Of a stretch of 64,000 nucleotides of DNA, positions 45,700 through 58,014 are shown piece after piece. Below the pieces are notes generated by a model. The model did not search any database. It had not been told where the DNA came from and was given only the letters and a program-made list of their open reading frames with translations. Numbering within the stretch: position 1 is the stretch's first letter; every line of letters begins with the position of its first letter. The stretch is from Pestalotiopsis fici W106-1 (taxonomy: Eukaryota > Ascomycota > Sordariomycetes > Amphisphaeriales > Sporocadaceae): contig NW_006917091.1 in NCBI RefSeq assembly GCF_000516985.1, positions 6,010,518 through 6,074,517 on the forward strand, in the 5' to 3' direction. The translations under genes and the position numbers were made by a program.

Positions 45700-48600
45700 T
45701 CTGGTTAGACATGTAGTTTATGAGCACAATTTGTACAACAGCAATCGAGGGTGGAATCACCACGTCGGAATACTTGCGCCACCACATGACATTTGTGAAA
45801 TATCAGATGGAAGAGGATGACGTAACGAGGGATCAAAATGTTGTGAGGGAAGAAGCATGACTGTGGACAAACAAAGTGAGGTAGCATGAGCCAGCATTTG
45901 GAACCACGGTCTCTGATTTGCGCCATGAGATTCATCGAGTAATGAGACTGATTTTCCACGCCACCTTATTCCACGCTGTCTGCTGTGCTGACAAGGACGA
46001 TTTGAACGTGATCAATCCTAACAACTGCTTTGAAGCCTCCTCTACACTCATGGCTAGCACGCATCAGATTTCAGCGACGTGTCAACATGTGGCCTGCTTC
46101 TCTACCACCATGGTCATGTGCGTACATGATGTCAATCCACACTGTTGATGGGCAAGTCTCCATTCATGTCCAGCTCCCCCAACAAACTCCTCCCAGAGCA
46201 CATCTGTGACGTGACGAGCAAGGACAGTCCATGGATGCCGGAAAAGGGCACTAGACGGTCCTAACCACTCCCTGTAACGAGGCAGCCACTATGGATGCTT
46301 TACCACACTTTCAAGGCGCATCCTCGGCCCACGAATTCTGCACCACGAGAAGGAAAAAACGTCTCCGGTGGGAATTGGTCTCGTGACACTTTCAACCTCC
46401 TCGTTGAACTTACTCTTTAGATCTTCCGGTAGTAAGGCCGTTGAGAGTTTTCCCGGGATTGGAGAGAACTGCAGTTTATGTAAAAATTCGGAGAGGATCT
46501 GGCATCTTGACGAGAGTTAGTGGAATCCATTCCGACCTCGTCACGCCATCGTCATTGCACAGACGCATGGCCCGGCAAAAGAGTCTTTTTAATGGAGCAA
46601 AACATTGGAGAGTACCGAGTTTTCATGCACCGTTGTTGTGTGGTAATTCACATTTTCGGTGAGAGTTCAGTTCGGTCAGGATGGTTTACATGGGATGGCG
46701 TCCGGGCATCATGGCTTCACTTTTTGTCTAGTGGCGCCGTTAACCTGCATGGCCGGCCCGGAATGAATGCCAAGCCGGGGGGAGGCAAGAAAGAAAGACG
46801 CCAACATGGCCCTCCATGGCCTCCATGTTGTAGGAAGTCCGAAAACAACACTGAGAGTTTGCCGATGCATCGAGAATTCGATCCATGGACATCCCTCGTG
46901 ACCAAAAACTGAGCTAATTGATGAATTTGTTACATCAGCAAATACACACCTAATCCACGAGACTTTGTCATCAACGCGAGATAAACTTCTATACGGAAAA
47001 CTTTCATGGAATTACACTTTGTTTTGTAATGAATGGCGTTATTTCAAGCTTTTATATGGACTCAAGGTAACTCCAAATCCGGTAATGCTCCATAGACTTT
47101 GCGAAATTCGAGTCAACTGGGGCTACTCGTCAACTCTATAAGAAAATAATAAAGACCGACGATATACATGGTGACTTGTCATGTCTTCTGTAGTCCTTTC
47201 GCTCCTTTTCTTGCGCATCTTTATGCCCTAAAGGACCGAGTTTCCTTGCTCCATTCCCTACCCCGAGTCTCCTTCTCGGTGAGCAAGAAAAACATACAAG
47301 GATTTTGAACAGACAAAAACCTTGGTGTTCAACGCTACGGCACCTACAAGGCCCGGATGGTGCAGGGCGTTGACAACAAATATCCATAATATCGGCCTTG
47401 TCTTTCCCCAACCTCTCTCGATCTTGAGCATACATCACATCAGAGAGAGAGAAAATCGAACCATTGATCAGCGCCGGGGATCCACGATATCGAGAAAAAG
47501 AAAATTCGGTCTTGACATTTGGTCTAATGTGGCTTTCGGTGTCAACTCTGGCATGCTCGTCACGGGCTCACAAGCAGAGTTGGACCCTTGTTCTTTCAAC
47601 CAAGTGTTGTAATGGCTATTGTTTGCCAGAACATGTTCGTATTCCCCATTTGTAGATACACACCCTACACATGGAGTTCTACAGAGAGTTACACATTTTG
47701 ATTTTAGGACAGCGGCTGGACCGATGGGAATGATTTCTTTAGACTTTGGGGATACAGTCGCCCATAAAAGAAAAAAGGAGGGGGAAAAAGAAAGAGAGAG
47801 AAAAGAAATACAGTTGATTTTCTTTTCCTTCTTGATTAGTGATACGAGTTCCTGTACCACGGCCCGCGTCTCTTGTCAAGCCCGTCTGTCGGTGGGCTTT
47901 TCGGCGCTACACATATATATACTCATGGGACAATAGACAGAAGCAAGCCCTCTTTTCTTTGGGTAGATTGGCCTGGTGGCTGGCCGCCATGTATGATCAG
48001 GGGGCTTGATGCCAAGTGCATACCTTTTCCCATGTGTAACTTGAACTCGTTGTTCTTGTCTAGATTCAGCAGGCACGCGGGCTAGTCTATAAGATACACA
48101 TTGGAAAAAAAAAAACCCCCTCCCCTTTTCGGTCAGTGGCTGCGAATGGCAGGGCAAGTGTATAACCAAGCTACCGAGCAGTGTTCTCCATCAAGCTTGT
48201 GCATCATAGATGGATGGGTGTCAAGATAGAGGGGCGAACTTGTCGAAATAAATCCGATTAAACGAATATAAAATAAAATAGAATGCAAGTAAATGAACCC
48301 CCCCGAGTTGTACTATCTTGCCCTCATGATTCAAAGTTTTTCACTTAAGCTTTGGTTAACAACAGATCACCCAACCCAAAGTATAATAAAGAATAAACAA
48401 AGAAAAAGGAGAGAGAGAAAAAAAAAAGGGCCGAGCTAAGCTAAAGTCAGGGGTAGACAGAGTCAGGGTACCGTCTTGTCTTTGCGGGAGTCAGCCCGTC
48501 AGTCACACGTGGGATTTCGCAAATCACCCGAAAGATCCAATCAGCCCATCAAAGCACCCAACGAGGCACGAGACAAGTTTGTGCCTGTCTCAGAAATTCT

Positions 48601-49685
48601 CCAAAGAGTATGGGTGAGCCCCTGGAGAGACCGCAGTATTTTAGAGAACTGTAACGAGAACAGGTTACACTGAAAAGGACGGCTCGTCTTTTGTGCTCGC
48701 AATTATGTGCCCCCCAGGCGATAAAATCTTTTGAGTGACAGCAGCAAATAGAAGTCAAGGTAAACAAGGAGAGAAAAGGGGGAACAAAAAAGAAAGACGA
48801 TATTAGCTCCCCACAAATGTAGAGTACTTGACCTCGTGCAACTTTGCCTGCCGTCTCAACACCGGCTCCAGATCTATGCCGTATACTGAAAATCGTGTAC
48901 GACGCAGGAAAAATGTTGGACGACCGGTACCGAGCGAATCCACAACAGAGTGACACCTGCATTGTGCCACAACCCCATGGATTCGCTGGGCACCAAGCAA
49001 ACACTATTCAATGCATCCAGTACAACAAAAACAACAAGCCATTGGGATACTTGACCCACAGGCCGCCGTATTGGGAACGACCGACGGGAGCTGAGATCAT
49101 GGAGACTATTGCGCTGATCAATGGCAACGATGAAACCCAACTCTAGATTAGGTGCTGTAGACGGCGACGGATCATGAATTGTTGCGTCCAAGGACATTAC
49201 CTGACTAATGGAGGTCCGGACGGACTCGAGGACGGACTCGGGTTGCACACGCAACAAAAGGAATTGGGCCACAATTTTCGGCCTTTGATCCGCCGGGTGG
49301 TTTCGTGTTTTGTGGTTGATTGACACGACGTTTTGCAGGCTTCAAGCTGGCTCGGTCGGCCAACAATTGTTTGCACGTGCATATAGAGTGTGGCTTACCT
49401 CAGGATGTCAAACAGCTGAAGGTTGACACATACTGATGAGATGCATGTACGTGGACCTGCCTCATGTCCATAATTCAGTAGGCAGGAAAGGCAGGCAGGG
49501 TTGGCAGGTGTGCGTGCCACCACTCGGCCGACGTGCCTGAGTACACATTTCGGCGTGTGATTTTGCGCTTTTCGTCATCATGACCCTGAGCGGTGGTTAG
49601 ACTTTGTCATTGGATTCTGAGTACCCGAGGGTTTGACTTGGCTGGATGACGGAGATATTGAGCAACGCAATTCGGCCATTGCACC

Positions 49686-49704
49686 AAAAAAAAAAAAAAA
49701 AAAA
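49686..49704 (+). repeat. A19 homopolymer
   Basis: An uninterrupted run of 19 adenines in the non-coding region; its length is prone to assembly error. Confidence 0.9.
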
Positions 49705-51041
49705 GGCATGTTGATAGAATGGGTATTGGTATTGGATTGATCGACGATTCAAAGGTACGACAATTGCACAGAAGCCATGTCTTGGAGACATTTCTGCCGC
49801 GAGCCTCACGCCATGTGAGACATACAAGTAACGGCCTGGCTTTTCGTCGACCCGAAGCAATCAGATGCAGTAATCTGTTTGTTGTTGTGCCTAGTGGTTT
49901 GTGGATTTTGACCGTAACTGTACGTTTGTAGCCTTTTCTTCTGGACGCAGTCTATACAAGGAAATACCTGGACTTTAGGTAATGATGCTTCAAGGCGTCT
50001 CTGTTGATGCAGCCTCGAGGGTTTCCATCTTCAGAATTGGCCAGACTCCAAGACGACTCTGCGTATGCCGCATAACCGCGCCTACATGATGTAGGGCAAG
50101 CCTACCATCGGACCCTCCAAGGGGGATTTTTGTTGCGTTTCGTTCTGCCCGGATGAAATTAAGTTTCCATGAAGAGGCGACTGATGACTGTTCGGATGCT
50201 GAGAGATCGCGAGATGCTCTGCTTTTTGCACTCCCCGCGCTGCTCTTCTGCAACTTCCCGCTGATGGGATATGGGCTGCATTCTTTTCATGCAGTTGCTT
50301 ACCTAGCCGCAAGGATTGCGGCCAATCCAAGTCAGACCTTCCAGACTGGTGGATATATAGGGTTCGGACCATAGAGAGTCTCTTTCCTTTTTTCTTTTCT
50401 TTTTGGGGGCCAGCCACACCGAAGGCCCCAGCTAACGAAGAAAAGCTTATATTTGAGAGAAGAAAAAAAGAGGTATTATGTAAATATCCGGAAGCTCAGC
50501 AGCTATGAGGCAACGAGGCTTCGATCAACCACTGCGACCGACGAGTGGGTGTTCTCTTTGGTTGCTTCTCAGTGGGTAGAGACAGATGATGGGCAGAGCC
50601 AGGGGGCCCAGAGACAGGGGGGCCATTGGGGGGCCTTCTCGCGTCTAGCCTGACAGCAGAAAAGAAGGGCCTCTGGGTCCTCTCCAAGAGACTCTCGACC
50701 CGGATGTGATGCCGCGGTCGAGCACAGACGCATATCTTGGCGGAAGCAGAACCGAATGGGGTGTGCGTACTCTGTACTATGGCATGTGTTTTTATTCCTG
50801 TGCACTGTATTCCGTAGCGTAGGTCTCTGCTCGTGTAGCGCACCCCCCTCCCCCTCCACCCAAAACCCAACCCACTGATTTGTAGTGCTGTCACTAACAA
50901 GCTCGTCTCCTATCAGATGAAAATGTCATGTGCAGCGCCAGTATTTTGATTGGGCACAGCAGTCTTCTACAGCGCTGAGGTGCTTGCTGCTGCGACAATG
51001 GCCATATTTCTAGACAATGGTGACCATGATGACGATAGCAG

Positions 51042-51060
51042 TGATGATGATGATGATGAT
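51042..51060 (+). repeat. (GAT)6 trinucleotide repeat
   Basis: Six GAT units, preceded by imperfect GATGACGATAG units, in non-coding DNA. Confidence 0.85.
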
Positions 51061-51180
51061 GTCGGCCGTTTGCATCGGTGATGGATGCTTTTGCTGACAA
51101 GTCGTACAGTAAGTACCTCATCCAAAGTATGTAAGCAAGTAGTTACTAGGTAACAACATAGCATTGAATCTGATCACCAA

Positions 51181-54100
51181 ATACTTAATGTTGTTATCTA
51201 CTCGCATTCTGATGGCGTAACAACAATACTACAGCAAATCTGCTGCCAAAATCGTTGCCGTGAACCTTCCGTGGAGATTTCGCCGAGTGGTGCTGGCTGC
51301 AGCCCTGGATCGGTGCCATGGATACCAGGTCTGTGGATGGTGCTTGGCCCTTGTGTGCTGAGTAGCGCTGGTCCTGGGGGTCGTCTGGAGCGCTGAGTGT
51401 CGGTCCCAGCTACGGGAACAGCACATTTTCCAACCCTGTCGAGCCAACAGTCGGGGCGAGTCCGCAATCTGGGCAATGATTGACGCGAGCCCTTGAGACT
51501 CTCTTCCTTTTCGGATTTGTCCTCCAATGGGCCAGCGATGCGCGAGTCTCTGCGCAGGGGTCCTGCTCCGGGAGCGCTAACGGTGGCTAACTGCTTTGAC
51601 CCGCAGCAGTTGCACGCACCACTGGCACTCAAACCAACGGCGAACCGCCCCCCCGATTCGAGCGCTCGCTGGTTTGGCTGGCAGTTACCTAAGGTATGGA
51701 ACTCTGCTGTGCCGCTGTGCGCCTGTATCATCCCCTACGTGCATTGCTGGTGTATACATGTTACGTCCATGAAAGTATGCTCTCGTGAGGAGTGCCGTTG
51801 CATACACCATGTAACATGCAAAATCCGTCTATGTAATGCGAAGGCACAGCGGCGGATACTCTTTAAAAAGTGTAGCAATCTGGATCCGGAACATGGTCAT
51901 CATCCTCCACGCGGACTGTGCCGCAAAATGGGGGCCAGCGGAATTGGCAAGTCGCGATACCCGGTTGCACGCACATTATACCGTGGTTTGGGTGAGTTAG
52001 CACGAATGGAAGGTGAGGATGCATCCTTTGTAGGATCCAGAAGCATCTACAATCTGTCATATCTGGCAGATGGGTTGGGATCGATTAATCGCCCACCCCG
52101 ATGGCCATATCTATAGGATCTCAAACCCTACAAGATGACGACGTCTGCTTGAAGCATTCGAGATATTATCATTATCACTTTATGGCAATTGACATGCTCA
52201 TATACGGCTTATTCTGCTATGCTGCAGTGGCCGTTCTATTCGGTTTGGCCGTGAAGTGAAGCTGCCAACGAAGATATCTAGTCCCCGCAGATCAAGTATC
52301 ATGCGTACGTACCTACGCTCACTACCTAGGTAAAGATGAACCGCAATGGACAGCATCTGCAAGTGCCGTTTTGTCGGCATGATACGATCGGATGCGATAG
52401 AATACGATGATGGTGCCCTGTGTGCCCTTTTCATGGTCCTGCATAGAGCTTGTGTGCGATTCCGCGGCGGCAATACGACAGATCTCAAGTAAAAATATGT
52501 AATCATACTACCGCCAATGAATGTCACGGAGGCCGGGTTCCGACTAATCTTCTGTCTGCACAGAACTATAGTAGTTTAAATCTTGGCCGAAAAAGCAACG
52601 GCATTTGAGGACACAGATGCTCGGCTTGAGCTGAATCTCGAGTGCTTTCCTTGTTACCATTTAATCCTGGTTGGGGGTGCGACGCTGCACAAGCCTTACG
52701 CAGTAGCTAGTGGGACGAATCTCACTCGCAGCATACACCGGCTGCAAGCTGTAAAGCGCGGGGGGTACTAGGTAGTAGCTGCATTCTGCTTTCAGAAGGA
52801 AACAGTATGTAGCTCGATCCAATTGGATGTGCATCAGGAAGCCCGCTCAGGATACTTGCCATGCTTGATCAAAGGTACGGTTGGTAAGGGCTATCAGGGC
52901 TGAGAGGTTGCCCAAAACTGCCGCTGCCTCACAACAACGCTGCGTGCTCTCGGGATTATATTGTGCAAGGCCCAGGAATCTGATGATGCACAGTAGCGTG
53001 TGGGCGTAGCGCCATCTGCTTGTCTTTTTGAGGAGGAATTGCAGATAATTCGTCGTGCTGATGTGGTGAGATACCATCCATGTTTACAAGACGGGTGCTA
53101 CGTTCAACCAGGCAGAACCTTGGAATTTGTGGGGGCAGGACAAGCCTTGTCTTTGGTTGGCTCCGAGCTGAGCGACCAAATCTGATCGTCTCTGGCTGTC
53201 GTCTGTCTGGCTGGGCTGACACAAGATTTCCCAATATTGACTCCCGTAAGAATCGGTGCTTCTTGTGAAAAGATGATCAGAAGTCAATAATCGTCTTGGA
53301 GAGAACATAAACCTTCCGAGAAATCCTTGCGCCGGTGGTTGTAGCGAAAGCCTCGTTTTCGCAAGCTGGCAGAATGTGGCCTGGTTGCGTGTCGCATGGT
53401 TGACTTGACGGCAAACATGGGTGATTGGAATATAGCCGGTAAGCAATGCATTCGGCTCTTTTCGACCGCCGATGGTAGAGTATCAATCGAGGCAAGGTCG
53501 TAAGGGGGTAAAGCTTACAGTATGAACATGTATAATGCTCCTTTGAATGTGGTGCGTCTGCGTAATCCGGACCGATGTGTAGGAAAGACTTTCCGTTTGG
53601 GTACTGGCTCGATTCTAGAAACCAGCCTATTCGAGAGCTTCATGACTGAAGGAGGAAAACAAAGAGACAGACATACAGCAAAGACGAGCGTAGCGCGGGG
53701 TGTTGGAGCTGACCAAATGCTATTTCTGCACATGTCTGTCTCTGTCTCATCATCAGATGGATTGAAGGGGGTCCATTTGGGTTAGTCGGCCCCCCGAATC
53801 CAGGACAGCAAAGAGTCAAAGACACATGGCTTACCACCACAAGTACTATGGCTTGCAGCAGCTAACAGGCTGGACAAGTAGGAGGGGGCGTTCATTCAGT
53901 GTGGTGCCCGGAGTCGAGGTAGGTAAAGGCAAGGATGTAAAGCCAGTCAAAAGCACCAGAAAAGTGTAAAAGAGGGTGAATGGAGTGATTTGTGAGAAGG
54001 GAAGGGGAAGGAAGGTAAAAAAAAAAGGCCAGTCCAGTACGTACCTGGATACGTCCAGGTAGTAAGCTCACGTGGCGCGCCGGGTAGATCGTCGCTCTCT

Positions 54101-57100
54101 AGTTGCGGTACATGTGCAAAATCCAGCCGGGGTCCATGGGGTGTCTTCCCAAGAAGCAAAAGCCTGAGCTCAGATCTGCCAAGTCTAGGAATTTTTCCTG
54201 GGTTTTAATGTAGTGCAGCATGTCTGCCGCGTACCGAGCTCACTGTACCGAGCTCACTGAGTCTCTACAGAGTACGCTACCTTGCTCTGTATGAGTGTCG
54301 AGACCTAATGTACATTAATTAATGTCAAGCAAGCATAAACCGGAAAAGTAATGTCAACGGATTTATTCTCTGCCATTTTCCCACAAAATTTTCGGCTGAT
54401 GGATCACGACTATGGGTGGCATGGACATTTAGAAATGGATGCTACTGCTGGATACATTCTAGATGGCGGTACTGGTTCGCATCACTTTCCCCCCTTCGCT
54501 CTGTATGATCGACAGGCAGTGAAAGTTCCTCACGCGCGTCCTATCCGGGGAAGGCGACTCACTCAGACAATAATATAAAGTATCCAGACCTGTGCACGCT
54601 TGGTGTTGCTGTCTTACCACCATGCTGAGCCGGACCAACGGTCGTGTTTTTGAGTTTCACTCCTTCATAGTGAACCTGACCCTGGGAAGACTTCGTCTGA
54701 CTCCAAATAGGTTCGAGATCTCGTTGGTAGCGTCTTTACGGATTTGTGCTCCAAGCGCACCTGGTTGAGAGCGGCCAAATCGATCGATTACGGAGAGTAC
54801 TAGGTTAATTATGTTTGCGCATGCAGATAGGTTGCATGACGACATTATATAATGAAACAAGGCACAGTCTAATCGTTCAATACAGATTTCATAGCGGGAC
54901 AAAACGAAAAGTAAGTATAATTCGCCATAATGCAACGTATTTGTCAAATCATGCTACTGGAGGACTCTTGAACGTCTGGATTGCAACGATTCGTCCAGCT
55001 ATCAGCCAGCGGCGCACAATTGGGACGCAATTCGACAATGAACGGCTCTTTTGAGCGGGCCGGATAAGGCAAGGCGAACAGCATAAATCAAACACGATTA
55101 ATTGGGTACGAATGAGACTCGGGGGTGCATGTGTGTAATCGAGCCTGTTATGAGGTTTCCCACGTGTGCTACCGATATCCGGGCAAAAGCAACGGCCCAA
55201 GAGTTCTTGTATGTATTTTTCTTCTTCCCTTTTTTTTTTGCCTCTAATAGAAGCAATTTCTACTGTCGCCGTCATAAATAATTGTCCAATTCATGCCTTT
55301 ATGACGGCTCCTGGTTGCTATTCAAGAGGGTTATTTACTACCAACCAGACTTTGATCGCGGACAAGGCAGCAGAAATCCGATGGTGAGTGCAGTGCCGTT
55401 TGATACAGTGACCAGCGACTCGACAAACACCACTTACGGGCCATTATGCCATCACAATGAACGAGGACATCGGGAGTGACATGCACGAGACACCAGACAC
55501 ATACAATAATACCTTATGTCTGATTCCCCAAAGAAAAAAAGCCGATCCATGTAACGTACCTGTGCGTGAGAATTGGTCAAACAGCAAAAAGAAACCCCCT
55601 TGGTTCTGGGACAAGAAGAAGCAAATAGGCATTCAATGTGATTGATTGTCTGCTTGCCAATATAGGTGCCTGTCCATCCACAGTCGGATCATGGATGCTT
55701 GCTTCCAACCTTGTCCTCTGTACACAGTAGAATTTCCAGTTGTCTGCCCCGTGAATGGCATTGGCTAGCTAATGTATCCGATGGGTGGGATGGGCGCATC
55801 TCAGCACCAGTTAGCTGCCAATTCAGCAATGGGCCATGATTACTATCTAGCGTGCAGACGGGAGGGAGGTATTGGGTACTTGGCCACGCGCTGCTGTTCG
55901 AGGGGGTGGGGAAAAAGCCACGGGGAGCTTGAGGGGAGACTGGGGGACGAAGAATTCTGGGTTTGCTAGGCTTGCTGGGCTGGCTTGGCTGGGTTCTCAG
56001 TCGACGAATTGGTGGCCCCACCGAGTTGATGAGTCCAGTCGCGGCGCAGGATCGGCGAGGGGCCCGGGGGTTCGCGAATGAACTGCAGCGATAGGTACTG
56101 GGTACGGGATTACTGCCACGAGGGAGCAGATACATTAACTCACATACCTAAGTGCTTGTGGGCACCTACATACGGCAATCAGCAAATGGTGCCAAATGCG
56201 AGCCCTTCTTCTGCACGAGCGAGAACCTCCCTGTCTCGGGCGTGCACATGTACTCCCCGACCTGCCCAGCCATTAGGTAGCTTTTCGGGCCATTAACCCC
56301 ATCTAAGCAGCTTCTAGGTGGTCTAAGTAGGTTAGGTAGTCTCACCCTTTCAAGCCCTTCCCTCCCTCCGCATGGCTGTGCCATGCGAGACAGAGGAGGG
56401 AAAAAAAGGCCGACTCCAATAATGCCTAGGAGCCTGGTTGTTTGTGGTGGTGGTGGTCAATACCGTAATAGTAAAGGCCTGTGCAGGTAGTAGCGTCCTC
56501 CTTTCGATTTGACTGACCGGGGAAATACTAATCATTTGGTACTCCATACTGGTTGGAAGGCTGGAAGGGATAATACTTTTGCGCTGCGTGACGCGGGCGG
56601 CGAATATATCGAAGCCGCAGCCTCCCTCAAATCGCCCACCTATCTACACTAATAACCATTGCCCCCAGGTAAGCACTCGGCTGACAATACCAAGAGGTAC
56701 ATGTATGACCTGTCTAGCCTGCTCGACTGTCAATGGATTTGATCTTGACCTTCAGACTCCCCGAGATCAGACGTATTGATGTACGGGCATTTGCAGCATG
56801 TACCCTTTCTAAACGTATGGCTGCCCGTATTGAGCAAGTCAGATTCGCGCAATTGATCATATAGCCCGGCTTGGTATATACGCACCAACCTGTATGTGGC
56901 GGCGGTAGCTCCGAGGCGAGTCCAATCCTTTTGTCTCGAGACCATTTCATCCCATCAACGTGTTGGACTCCATCCATGTGCCGGTAGGTACGAGATACAT
57001 TCATTCCTCTGAACTCAATCGTTCAACGTCCGTCCCCCCTACGCTTGACACCTGCCCTTCCAGCAACTTGTCCCATCTTTCGCTCGAACGTCTTCCAGTC

Positions 57101-57585
57101 GCTTGGATCGGATCTTTTCTACTTGCATGAATAGCTGCTGCTACATGTACACACATGCTTGTTCGGATCAGTGGCCGGTCTCCCTACATAAAAGAATCAT
57201 ACTCGCCTCGGGATCCCCCCATTGCCCAAGTGAACACTGCATTTGTGCTAGGTGCTGCTGCTGGTAGGCCAATGTAGTAAAGTACCCAGATACATGCGCT
57301 ACTGTGCTCTTGATTGCGCACGTCCCGCCCTAGTCGCTTGTTCTGCTTTTTTTCCCTCTTCTTCCCACGCACACGCCCCCCCTCCCCTGGCCCAGCCGGG
57401 CATCATTGATCCCTACTAGCATCTCTGATGTTCCACTGAGAGTGGACAAGTCGCTGGGGACTTCTGGGTGGGTTCCTATGGCAGTCCACCTTAAACCGCT
57501 TTTAACTCTTCCTCCACGTTCTCACCAATCCTTCTGAGATTCTACTTACTACCTTACTTTGCCATCGTCAACTCCAACTCCCATC
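51181..57585. other. gene desert, right part
   Basis: No convincing gene. A 207-codon frame at 51493-52116 overlaps a 177-codon antisense frame in a GC-rich patch and has no recognisable content. TACCTA/TAGGTA clusters occur at about 52305-52331 and 56144-56339. A 14-bp tandem repeat is at 54231-54258 and two overlapping 12-bp palindromes are at 54306-54324. No transposon reading frame, terminal repeat or obvious RIP-like AT collapse is visible. Confidence 0.55.
54231..54258 (+). repeat. 14-bp perfect tandem duplication
   Basis: GTACCGAGCTCACT occurs twice with no spacer. It is followed 47 bp later by overlapping palindromes TAATGTACATTA and CATTAATTAATG. Confidence 0.9.
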
Positions 57586-57603
57586 ATGTTTCTTCAACAT
57601 TAA
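57586..57603 (+). promoter_or_regulatory. short uORF in the bHLH leader
   Basis: ATG-TTT-CTT-CAA-CAT-TAA encodes five residues, set in a C/T-rich leader-like stretch 430 bp before the bHLH start. Whether the transcript begins upstream of it is unknown. Confidence 0.4.
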
Positions 57604-57640
57604 CTCAAGCATCCTCGCCTATTATTCGTCTCCGATTTGT

Positions 57641-57907
57641 ATGCCCGTAGTAGTGTCGGCTTCTTTCATAAAGCTAAATCGAGAGTCCGGAATATCACCA
57701 GATCGACGCACGATCCAACTCAGTCCCGCTTGGGGATCACTAGGCCTTCGGTGCCCATTGCGTTGCGCCTGGCTGGCAGCAGCGCGGACACGGGAGCGGG
57801 AAGTGGTTCTGGCCAAGCTCGCGGATAATATCTATATATTCGCCTCTATCCCTCTCGTCCAGCCGAGTCTCAACCTTCTTCAGCTTCCGCGCACACTACA
57901 AAACTGA
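57641..57907 (+). promoter_or_regulatory. 88-codon upstream reading frame before the bHLH gene
   Basis: The ATG at 57641 opens an 88-codon frame that ends 107 bp before the bHLH start. There is no recognised domain. If the leader includes it, it would act as a second uORF. Confidence 0.35.
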
Positions 57908-58014
57908 GCACAAGTTCGCAAAAACAGCTGCGATCTAGGGGAAGGGAGAAGAACAAAAAAAGATCAGGTCTCGGCAACATCGACTTCTGTAGACTCTTTA
58001 CTCTCGCCGTTAAC

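Larger units (their letters stand above)
45700..51180. other. gene desert, left part
   Basis: No convincing gene. Reading frames of 60-150 codons occur on both strands but none shows a domain, fungal codon pattern or usable splice structure. The best is an overlapping pair near 48844-49326, which I would not call. Features: a 19-A tract at 49686-49704, several A- and GA-rich runs (about 48360-48430), and a (GAT)6 at 51042-51060. Confidence 0.55.

Noticed and set aside
48844..49326. 100-codon plus and 150-codon minus frames overlapping near 49 kb
   Set aside because: The plus frame has a slightly protein-like stretch, but there is no recognised motif, splice signals or flanking promoter features. 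Kept only as a weak lead.
51493..52116. 207-codon plus-strand frame in the desert, overlapped by a 177-codon antisense frame
   Set aside because: No domain, no start context, unusual Cys/His/Arg composition, and two long frames on opposite strands in a GC-rich patch is what chance gives.
54711..54740. tRNA B-box-like GGTTCGAGATC
   Set aside because: The base that should be C61 is T and no A box or foldable cloverleaf is present. No other tRNA candidate was found.
45700..57585. Desert as a RIP-degraded transposon
   Set aside because: Base composition looks mixed rather than strongly AT-rich, with GC-rich patches, and there are no terminal repeats or integrase/reverse transcriptase remnants visible by eye.
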